From Pseudomonadota bacterium (GTDB taxonomy: Bacteria; Desulfobacterota; Desulfobacteria; Desulfobacterales; RPRI01): 5,249 bases of DNA. Positions within the stretch are counted from its first letter, which is position 1; each line of letters opens with the position of its first letter. The translations under genes and the position numbers were made by a program. The DNA lies in the NCBI GenBank assembly GCA_018819005.1, contig JAHJQU010000070.1:1-5249 (forward strand), written 5' to 3'. Below, in pieces: positions 1 through 5,053 of the stretch. Under the pieces are notes generated by a model. That model was not told where the DNA came from. It did no database searches and was given only the letters and a program-made list of their open reading frames with translations.

Positions 1-312
1 CTCGAACACGGACCGGAGCGCGGTTCCTTTTCCGCCCGGCCCCCGGTAAATGGTGACCATCTTTTCCTGCCAGGGTTTGATCTGGAATTCCTTGGCCACC
101 TCTCTGGTATCATCGGTGGAGCCGCCGTCCGCGATGAGGATGACGCTCCTTTTGTCCTTGTAGTGTTTGGCCAGGCCGTGCGCGACCACCTGGATCACGT
201 GGACTATGGTTGATTCGTTGTTGAAACTGGGAATACCGATAAGAATATCCGCAGATTCTATCTCCTCCAGTCGCTTGGAGGAATAGGGCCGCAATGCGGT
301 GTCATATAACAT
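1..312 (-). CDS. Glycosyltransferase, family 2-type fold (partial, N-terminal 104 residues)
   Basis: The visible 104 residues are the start of a nucleotide-sugar glycosyltransferase with a GT-A fold; the rest lies beyond base 1. The first beta strand and loop read DILIGIPSFNNE (residues 22-33), typical of the GT2 N-terminus. The donor-binding acidic loop is ADGGSTDDTRE (61-71), with D62, D67 and D68 as likely nucleotide or metal contacts. YRGPGGKGTALR (89-100) is a Gly/Lys loop like that of GT2/GT81-type enzymes related to glucosyl-3-phosphoglycerate or glucosylglycerate synthases. No signal peptide or membrane segment is seen in this part, so a cytoplasmic enzyme is likely. The ATG at 312 has a good Shine-Dalgarno sequence 8 bases upstream, and a strong promoter lies further upstream, so the gene probably has its own transcript. 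Acceptor and product cannot be told from this fragment; compatible-solute synthesis is one possibility suggested by the loop, not shown. Base composition is GC-richer than the genes upstream. Confidence 0.88.
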   Translation of the reverse strand, partial: MLYDTALRPYSSKRLEEIESADILIGIPSFNNESTIVHVIQVVAHGLAKHYKDKRSVILIADGGSTDDTREVAKEFQIKPWQEKMVTIYRGPGGKGTALRSVFE

Positions 313-320
313 GTTTCTCA

Positions 321-327
321 CTCCTTT
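321..327 (-). promoter_or_regulatory. Ribosome binding site of the glycosyltransferase
   Basis: The minus strand reads AAAGGAG here, 8 bases before the ATG at 312. This is a near-consensus Shine-Dalgarno sequence and fixes the start of the glycosyltransferase. Confidence 0.8.
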
Positions 328-329
328 CT

Positions 330-363
330 GCCACCTGGGGCCTGCAAATGCGGCATCGGTGGC
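330..363 (-). other. Leader hairpin next to the glycosyltransferase ribosome binding site
   Basis: A perfect 6-base stem (330-335 with 358-363, GCCACC/GGTGGC) encloses a second small stem (340-342 with 352-354, then 344-345 with 350-351 past a one-base bulge) and an AT-rich loop at 346-349. The hairpin ends two bases before the Shine-Dalgarno sequence. It has no T-run after it, so it is not an intrinsic terminator. It could influence ribosome access or mRNA stability; that function is inferred only from position. Confidence 0.4.
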
Positions 364-384
364 TACGGGCTTGCCAAAGCTTTC

Positions 385-404
385 TTTGATAATAACTTCT
401 TTTT
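385..404 (-). repeat. 20-base direct repeat, copy proximal to the glycosyltransferase
   Basis: On the plus strand the core is TTTGATAATAACTT followed by CTTTTT. It matches the copy at 415-434 in 18 of 20 positions, and the two copies start exactly 30 bases apart, about three helical turns. It lies in the predicted 5' untranslated leader. It may be a regulator box or an RNA element; no known binding motif was recognised. Confidence 0.5.
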
Positions 405-414
405 ATGAAATTGA

Positions 415-434
415 TTTGATAAGAACTTGTTTTT
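415..434 (-). repeat. 20-base direct repeat, copy next to the predicted transcription start
   Basis: On the plus strand the core is TTTGATAAGAACTT followed by GTTTTT, differing from the 385-404 copy at two positions only. It sits directly downstream of the predicted promoter, where a bound repressor would block clearance. I see no third copy on either side. Confidence 0.5.
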
Positions 435-443
435 CTAATTTGA

Positions 444-472
444 AGTATAGGCAAACTGCAAGCGCATGTCAA
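444..472 (-). promoter_or_regulatory. Sigma-70 type promoter for the glycosyltransferase gene
   Basis: Read on the minus strand, TTGACA (467-472, a perfect -35 box) is followed by a 17-base spacer and TATACT (444-449, five of six consensus -10 bases). The expected start of transcription is near 437, giving a leader of about 125 bases. This is the best promoter match I found in the window. It lies downstream of the small gene at 517-726, so the glycosyltransferase can be transcribed independently of the upstream genes. Confidence 0.7.
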
Positions 473-486
473 TGGAATGCCTATAC
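445..486. promoter_or_regulatory. 9-base inverted repeat bracketing the promoter (operator candidate)
   Basis: GTATAGGCA (445-453) and its exact reverse complement TGCCTATAC (478-486) are separated by 24 bases. The arm centres are 33 bases apart, close to three turns of the helix. One arm overlaps the -10 box and the other lies just upstream of the -35 box. The geometry is that of two half-sites for a dimeric or tetrameric regulator that would cover the promoter. The regulator is unknown and the role is inferred from position. Confidence 0.5.
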
Positions 487-516
487 CCCGCCCCGGCTCT
501 CCCGGATTATTCCCTT

Positions 517-726
517 TTATCCTACCGTAATTGATGCCGAACAGTCGAAGAGATTTGTCCTCATTGCAAGATGAAAAAGAAAAGGGCAACTCTCTTTGAG
601 GTATCTCATATAGTCGAGCCACTCATTTATCAGTAACTGGTATGCTCTTTTGAAATTATTCGCAAGATAGTTTCTATCCAATTGCGGAATATTTTTCACA
701 TCATCCCGGCAGGCAAGCTCCTCCAT
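517..726 (-). CDS. Small uncharacterised protein, 69 residues
   Basis: I do not recognise a named family. The translation looks like a real protein: a likely amphipathic helix around residues 17-45 (NRNYLANNF-like start, then YQLLINEWLDYMRYLKE), followed by an aromatic and compact C-terminal segment CPFLFHLAMRTNLFD (46-60). No membrane segment or signal peptide is evident. It lies 76 bases downstream of the universal stress protein gene on the same strand, so it could share that transcript. The start is uncertain. The ATG at 726 is the first standard start after two in-frame stops (near 763-768), but the only good purine-rich ribosome binding site (minus-strand AAAGGGAG, 753-760) is 26 bases away, too far for it, and no ATG, GTG or TTG lies in frame between them. 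An altered start region or a rare start codon is possible. Expression is not proven. Confidence 0.6.
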   Translation of the reverse strand: MEELACRDDVKNIPQLDRNYLANNFKRAYQLLINEWLDYMRYLKESCPFLFHLAMRTNLFDCSASITVG

Positions 727-752
727 GCAATAGAAAACCGCCCCAAGAGAAT

Positions 753-760
753 CTCCCTTT
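753..760 (-). promoter_or_regulatory. Orphan Shine-Dalgarno-like site upstream of the small gene
   Basis: The minus strand reads AAAGGGAG, a strong ribosome binding match, but the nearest in-frame ATG of the small gene is 26 bases downstream. The TTG start codon at the right distance opens another frame that soon meets a stop. It is listed because it bears on the start of the gene at 517-726. Confidence 0.35.
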
Positions 761-780
761 ATTTATTAAATTCCGGAATG

Positions 781-800
781 GCCGCCTTGCGCACGACGGC
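781..800 (-). other. Imperfect hairpin just after the universal stress protein gene
   Basis: On the minus strand GCCGTC and GGCGGC pair (one T-G wobble) around an 8-base loop, starting two bases after the stop codon at 803. No T-run follows, so it is weak as a terminator. A 10-base perfect palindrome (ATTCCGGAAT, 770-779) lies immediately after it. It may act as an intercistronic processing or stability element. Confidence 0.3.
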
Positions 801-802
801 TA

Positions 803-1732
803 TCAGGGTACCAGCCAGATTGCGCGATTGACGGTTTTGTTGATAACATAACGCGCAACTTTTCCAATATAATCTGCTTGTCCTGAACTGGATTTTCCGA
901 TAACAATGGTTCCGGCATTCAATTTCTTCGCCTCCTCTACAATTGCTTTTCCAATGAACCAGCGGTGTTCGAAGCGCTTAAATTCGATATCTTTCTTGCT
1001 GTATCCGGCCTGCTGAAGGATTTTAACCGCCTGGTCATAAAAACAGTCAATGCATTTTTGATCACTGGTTTTTATAAGGGCGTCTATTTCCTCGTCCTTT
1101 TTAACCGGTTCAATGGAGCAAAAATCCGAAAACTTCGGAACAATATGTAAAAATGTTATCTTGTCGGATTTGCTGCCGGCCTGCACAAAGGACACGTGGT
1201 CTACAGCCCGCAGGGATCCCGGAGAACCGTCAACAGCCACGACAATATTGCGGGATTGAACCTGATTGTCCACTATCCATATGGGAATCAATTTTGTGCG
1301 GATCAGTAATTCACTCGTAACGCTTCCGAGCATCATTTCCGCCACATAAGATATACCGCGGCGGCCTACCAGCAGGGCGCATACGTTTTCCTTTTCCGCA
1401 TAGTCCAGGAGATCTTTAGCCACGTTATGCCTGCGCAGTTGAGTGATCTGATCTATATCTCCGGCTTTTACGCCCAGCCGAATCAGTTTTTCCCTGTACT
1501 CCGACAGTAGTTCAAGCGCCGATAGATGGTTTTTTTTATGAATCGCTTCCAGTTTCTCTCTTCCGTAAGCTGTTTTTTCTGCTTCATCGGCCAGATAACA
1601 GGATATGGTCGGCTGAATGTTGATGACACCATAGGAGACATCCCGAAGCGATCGGTACAGTTCAGCAGCATACTTGATGGCATGTTTGGCATGGATGGAG
1701 CCATCCACGCCAATTAGAATTTTTTTATTCAT
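803..1732 (-). CDS. Universal stress protein with two tandem Usp domains
   Basis: This is a 309-residue cytoplasmic protein made of two UspA-like alpha/beta domains, about residues 3-155 and 161-309; single-domain Usp proteins are about half this length. Each domain opens with the usual strand and acidic loop: ILIGVDGS (5-12) and IVVAVDGS (163-170). Domain 1 has a perfect nucleotide-binding signature G-2x-G-9x-G-S: G123, G126, G136, S137, so it probably binds ATP. Domain 2 has a degenerate version (GKSSSG at 279-284, then G290-K291) without the canonical spacing and may have lost or changed nucleotide binding. Usp proteins are usually induced by stress or growth arrest, but the partner here is unknown. 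The ATG at 1732 is fixed by an in-frame stop three codons upstream. There is no clear Shine-Dalgarno sequence, so translation may be weak. It follows the restriction-modification gene after 158 bases, with the small 69-residue gene after it. No recognised promoter was found directly upstream. Confidence 0.93.
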   Translation of the reverse strand: MNKKILIGVDGSIHAKHAIKYAAELYRSLRDVSYGVINIQPTISCYLADEAEKTAYGREKLEAIHKKNHLSALELLSEYREKLIRLGVKAGDIDQITQLRRHNVAKDLLDYAEKENVCALLVGRRGISYVAEMMLGSVTSELLIRTKLIPIWIVDNQVQSRNIVVAVDGSPGSLRAVDHVSFVQAGSKSDKITFLHIVPKFSDFCSIEPVKKDEEIDALIKTSDQKCIDCFYDQAVKILQQAGYSKKDIEFKRFEHRWFIGKAIVEEAKKLNAGTIVIGKSSSGQADYIGKVARYVINKTVNRAIWLVP

Positions 1733-1748
1733 GTTTTATACCATCAGG

Positions 1749-1763
1749 CAGACAACATGTCTG
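1749..1763. repeat. 6-3-6 inverted repeat upstream of the universal stress protein gene
   Basis: CAGACA (1749-1754) and TGTCTG (1758-1763) form a perfect inverted repeat with a 3-base centre, 17 bases upstream of the start codon. It could be a small operator or an mRNA hairpin. Short repeats like this arise by chance. The rest of the 158-base gap between the two genes (1733-1890) holds no gene, clear promoter or terminator that I can support. Confidence 0.25.
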
Positions 1764-1890
1764 GAAAACTTTTGGTAAGCCGGAAAAATTCCTGGACATA
1801 TCATTAAAACAACTCCAAAAATAAGTTCATTGCGAATCCCCGGGCCAAACCCGCCTTCTTCTGCTTTTATTATGAGATACGGAAGCCAGG

Positions 1891-4800
1891 TTAAATACTT
1901 ATGATATCTTTTTCTATTAAAGGATATATTGCATCGATCTTTTTTTGAACAGCAATTGTATTCTTCAGAGCGGTCACAATCCTGCAATACAGTTTTATTT
2001 CTTCCAGAGATAACGTCCTGCCTTTGCGGTCCTTGAGCCATTTATCACAAACCTGATAACCGCCGATCCGGCAGCTCCATATCTCAGGTGTTATACCTTC
2101 GAAGTATTGGCCGTTGTTGATGTAAAGAAGTCCCGTTTCATCATACTTCGGCTTCTCGACTCTGTTGTCTCCTATTCCCTGAAATCTCACAACCGGAGAA
2201 TCAAGTTCCTGCGATTGAAGCAGGTGCAGATCAACAAGCCTGTTGCCGTATCCTGCCATTTTAACGAACACCTTGTGGTCGTTTGTAAACGGCACCCTCG
2301 GAAAGTCTATTTTGAGGAATTCCGCGTATTTTTTCCTGTATGTTTCAGAATATAGAACAGCATAGATGTAATAAAAAATCTGCTCAGGCGAAGGTGTCTT
2401 TTTGAATCTTCTTGATAAGTTATCGACAAAGTCGGCTGATAAATTAGGTTTTTTCACCCCATAATCAGCCTCCGGTTCGAAAAGCATCATCGTGCTGCCG
2501 AAAGAGCGTTTTCCGGGTTTATTTTTTTCCTGGTAGAGATAGAGAGGGAAACAATAACAGTTGTCCCGCGAAGAGAGTAAGGTTTTATCTGTTATAAAAT
2601 GTGTAGCTAACACATGCTTCCAGTCCGGATCTCTCAACCGCCTCGTCAGAGACAGGCTGAGGTTATCCTTATCCGAAAGGTGTTGCATTATTTCAATTCT
2701 ATCCCTTTCAACAAGAGCAGGCAGATAAATTATTTTGCGGTTGTCGAAGGGGCGATAAGAATAGGGTTTTATAGCTTGTTTCCAATCAATTTTTCGAACC
2801 GCCTCTCTTGAGTTCTTTATGCTCCACTCTTCCGTATCTTTTAAATCCAGGGACAGCGCAATCAAATCATCAGGCAAATCACTTGTAAATGTTCGCATCT
2901 TTTGTTTGGCTTCATGTTCGTTGAAGTTTACAATAAAACAATCTCGTGCTGTTGTGATGCCGAATGAATATTTGTCAAATATTTCAGGAATAGATATAAA
3001 TTGATCATAATCAGACTTAAGAGAAAAGTCTTTTTCTACAAAAAAATATTGTGGTTCCACGGGTTTCAGCTCGTGCCATTTTGTCGTGCGGACGTCGAAC
3101 GTGTTTAAATAACTGTATTTGTCTTCTCTCAAGCCATAAACATCCTGATAAAAAACCTTCGAACCGAATCCTCTCCGCCTCCCTTTGCCGGGTGGCGGAG
3201 ACGGGTTTTTGACAAACAATGCAATTGATACGCCCTGCTGAATGTCAAAGACGTTTTCATCCTTGCCGCCGTCGGGGTTTTTTTCGCCTATGCGGCTGTT
3301 TCCGTGCAGGTTCAGAATATAAATCTCATCGAAGCTTTCAAATAATTTCTTTCTCATACCCCTGTGGATCAATCCTGACAAATAGGAATTATTTGTAATC
3401 ATTCCGATGAGACCCTTGCCGTCACGGGCAATCTTCCAATGTGCAAAACGGATAAACTTTATATAATCATCTGAAAGCGGCTGAATGTTTCTTTCGGTTC
3501 GAACATCCTCTTTATAGACATTCATCTCCCGCTCAATAAAATCCGATTTATTGACGGAACTCACTGAATAAGGCGGATTCCCTAATATCACCAATATGGG
3601 CTGTTCCTTCTTTACCTTTCCAGCCAGATGACTTTCTTCGGACAGGGAAGCCATACCCGGGAGATCCGTCTGTGCAAGTTCTTCCATTTCAAGGGTATTG
3701 GTAAGGTATAGTTTTACCCTGTCATCCTTCTGTAATTTGTATCCTAATTCTTCAAGCAGAAAAGACATCTTTAAATGTCCGACGGCATACGGAGCCATCA
3801 TCAATTCAAAGGCATAGAAGTTTTTCAGGATATGGTCTTTTATAAAGTTTTTTTTGCCCCCCTCTCCATATCCGGTTACAAACTCATCAACCGCAAGTTT
3901 GGCTGTCTCTGCCAGAAAGGTAAGGGTGCCTGCCGCAGGATCCAGAACCGTTACATTATTGTCCGCAAAGCCGTCGGGCTTATTGAACCGTCCTTTGAGG
4001 ATATCGTGTAATGAACGTACAATGTAAGAGACCACGGGTTCTGGCGTGTAATATACTCCCCTCATCGCTCTTGTCTTCGGGTCATACTCGGACAGAAATG
4101 TTTCATAGAAATGGATTATGGGGTCTTTGCCTTTGCCCTCATGGAAAAACTTATGCAGCAGCCTGTTTATGTCCGTAACGGACAGGATTTCAGATATATC
4201 ATCGATAATCCATTCCATTTGTTGAGGAAGCGAACCCAAAGAAACGAACTGAAAGATATCTCTGAGTATGCCTGTTGTCTGAGGAATATTGTCATAGGCA
4301 AGCTTCCTGTTGAATCCGTTCCCGGAACGTGTGCGAGCCGCGAACAAACCATAGGTTATAGTCTGCGCATAGAGGTCTGAAAATTCATCCTCTGTAAGAC
4401 TGGTGATAAGGTAATCCCTGAAAGCTTTATAGAAGCCCCTGATAAATCCCTTTTCAGTATGTTCCTCTTCCCTCAGCTCCTGTGCTATGACCTCATCCTT
4501 CAGAAATCGAGTTCTTTTGGCAAGCTCTGTTGCAAGGGTTTTTGCATCATAGACTTTTGGCAAAGAGAACGAAAAGTACTTTTCAAGTAACCTGAAAAAA
4601 GCGTCCTCTTTCTCAACCGGAGGAACTTTTTTCAACTGGTAAACAATAAACGGCCTTCCAATCTGAACACTTTCAACAAAATTACCGTTGATATAAAGCC
4701 TGAATTCAAAAAAATTGGTTAAAATCAGATTGGGAAATGTGGATAGATACCTTTTCATCTGGCCGGATGATTCAATTGCGGCAAGATTATGAATGGAAAT

Positions 4801-5028
4801 ATCTTTTGCTTCAATATAGCCTGTGATGTGCTGCCTGCCGTCCCATATTCTGAAGTCGGGGTTTCCGGCTTCGGTCTTCTTCGGCAGAACCGTAACGTGG
4901 ATGTTCTTCTTCCCGACGCTTTCAGCATAATCGTTAAGAAGGCTTTCGAGCGCGGAATAATAACTTTCCTCTCTTGCATCACCCTGCATGTAGATCGCGT
5001 GCAGCCGTTTAAGATATGTTTTCAGCAT
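1891..5028 (-). CDS. Type ISP-like restriction-modification fusion enzyme (nuclease, N6-adenine methyltransferase, specificity region)
   Basis: This 1045-residue cytoplasmic protein should both cleave and methylate DNA at one recognition site. The N-terminus carries a PD-(D/E)XK nuclease: P57-D58, then E73-A-K75, followed by a QxxxY motif (Q90 to Y94). A helical spacer (about 140-310) leads to a gamma-class amino-methyltransferase: motif X GVYYTPEPVVSYIV (324-337), the SAM-binding motif I VLDPAAGTLTFL (361-372), E408 as probable motif II acid, and catalytic motif IV NPPY (484-487), which points to N6-adenine methylation. The C-terminal part resembles the type ISP specificity domain: YSYRPFDNRKIIY (756-768), IFYYIYAVLYSETYRKKYAEF (split at 884-904) and GYQVCDKWLKDRKGR (990-1004). 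Classical type ISP enzymes such as LlaBIII also have a helicase and are near 1,600 residues; here no helicase motif or space is present, so the plan is closer to type IIG. All catalytic motifs are intact. The ATG at 5028 has a ribosome binding site and follows the GAPDH stop by 25 bases, suggesting read-through transcription. Residues 609-620 come from an in-frame palindrome. Confidence 0.93.
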   Translation of the reverse strand: MLKTYLKRLHAIYMQGDAREESYYSALESLLNDYAESVGKKNIHVTVLPKKTEAGNPDFRIWDGRQHITGYIEAKDISIHNLAAIESSGQMKRYLSTFPNLILTNFFEFRLYINGNFVESVQIGRPFIVYQLKKVPPVEKEDAFFRLLEKYFSFSLPKVYDAKTLATELAKRTRFLKDEVIAQELREEEHTEKGFIRGFYKAFRDYLITSLTEDEFSDLYAQTITYGLFAARTRSGNGFNRKLAYDNIPQTTGILRDIFQFVSLGSLPQQMEWIIDDISEILSVTDINRLLHKFFHEGKGKDPIIHFYETFLSEYDPKTRAMRGVYYTPEPVVSYIVRSLHDILKGRFNKPDGFADNNVTVLDPAAGTLTFLAETAKLAVDEFVTGYGEGGKKNFIKDHILKNFYAFELMMAPYAVGHLKMSFLLEELGYKLQKDDRVKLYLTNTLEMEELAQTDLPGMASLSEESHLAGKVKKEQPILVILGNPPYSVSSVNKSDFIEREMNVYKEDVRTERNIQPLSDDYIKFIRFAHWKIARDGKGLIGMITNNSYLSGLIHRGMRKKLFESFDEIYILNLHGNSRIGEKNPDGGKDENVFDIQQGVSIALFVKNPSPPPGKGRRRGFGSKVFYQDVYGLREDKYSYLNTFDVRTTKWHELKPVEPQYFFVEKDFSLKSDYDQFISIPEIFDKYSFGITTARDCFIVNFNEHEAKQKMRTFTSDLPDDLIALSLDLKDTEEWSIKNSREAVRKIDWKQAIKPYSYRPFDNRKIIYLPALVERDRIEIMQHLSDKDNLSLSLTRRLRDPDWKHVLATHFITDKTLLSSRDNCYCFPLYLYQEKNKPGKRSFGSTMMLFEPEADYGVKKPNLSADFVDNLSRRFKKTPSPEQIFYYIYAVLYSETYRKKYAEFLKIDFPRVPFTNDHKVFVKMAGYGNRLVDLHLLQSQELDSPVVRFQGIGDNRVEKPKYDETGLLYINNGQYFEGITPEIWSCRIGGYQVCDKWLKDRKGRTLSLEEIKLYCRIVTALKNTIAVQKKIDAIYPLIEKDIISI
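3170..3204. repeat. GC-rich palindromic element inside the restriction-modification gene, read in frame
   Basis: Bases 3170-3179 pair with 3194-3204 (ten pairs, with C3202 bulged). After one T-T mismatch, 3181-3183 pair with 3190-3192 around the loop TTTGCC (3184-3189). Weaker pairs extend the stem outward for about three bases each side. By hand count 26 of 35 bases are G or C, against an AT-rich surrounding. On the coding strand it gives PSPPPGKGRRRG (residues 609-620), a low-complexity peptide in a loop between conserved blocks of the enzyme (QGVSIALFVK before, VFYQDVYGLRE after). It resembles the small dispersed palindromes of many bacterial genomes. Only one copy is visible here, so repetition in the genome is inferred. 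Confidence 0.6.
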
Positions 5029-5037
5029 GTTGACCCG

Positions 5038-5042
5038 CCCTC
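5038..5042 (-). promoter_or_regulatory. Ribosome binding site of the restriction-modification gene
   Basis: The minus strand reads GAGGG, 9 bases before the ATG at 5028, within the 25-base gap after the GAPDH stop codon. It supports this start and coupling to the upstream transcript. Confidence 0.6.
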
Positions 5043-5053
5043 AATTTAAAATT

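Noticed and set aside
385..434. Start of a CRISPR array
   Set aside because: Only two imperfect copies with a 10-base space between them; CRISPR spacers are about 30 bases and repeats nearly identical.
493..505. Terminator after the small gene (CCGG stems with CTCTC loop)
   Set aside because: The stem has only four pairs and no T-run follows on the minus strand.
299..574. Plus-strand open frame of 91 codons over the glycosyltransferase leader
   Set aside because: It crosses the promoter and repeats, overlaps two minus-strand genes, has no ribosome binding site and resembles no protein.
781..800. Intrinsic terminator of the universal stress protein gene
   Set aside because: The stem is short with a wobble pair and an 8-base loop, and there is no T-run after it; kept only as a hairpin.
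1735..1763. Possible promoter before the universal stress protein gene (minus-strand CAGACA, 17-base spacer, TATAAA)
   Set aside because: Transcription would start inside or after the start codon at 1732, and no later in-frame ATG can serve soon after. The -35 match is only four of six.
1736..2041. Minus-strand open frame of 101 codons between the restriction-modification and stress protein genes
   Set aside because: Two thirds of it overlaps the end of the restriction-modification gene in another frame, and the unique part shows no recognisable domain.
4111..4380. Plus-strand open frame of 89 codons inside the restriction-modification gene
   Set aside because: It lies antisense to well conserved coding sequence and shows no domain or ribosome binding site.
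1891..5028. BREX PglX or the DISARM methyltransferase
   Set aside because: Those systems need several other genes (for example pglZ, brxC, drmA, drmB), none of which is next to this gene; the N-terminal nuclease and the C-terminal blocks fit a stand-alone type ISP-like enzyme better.
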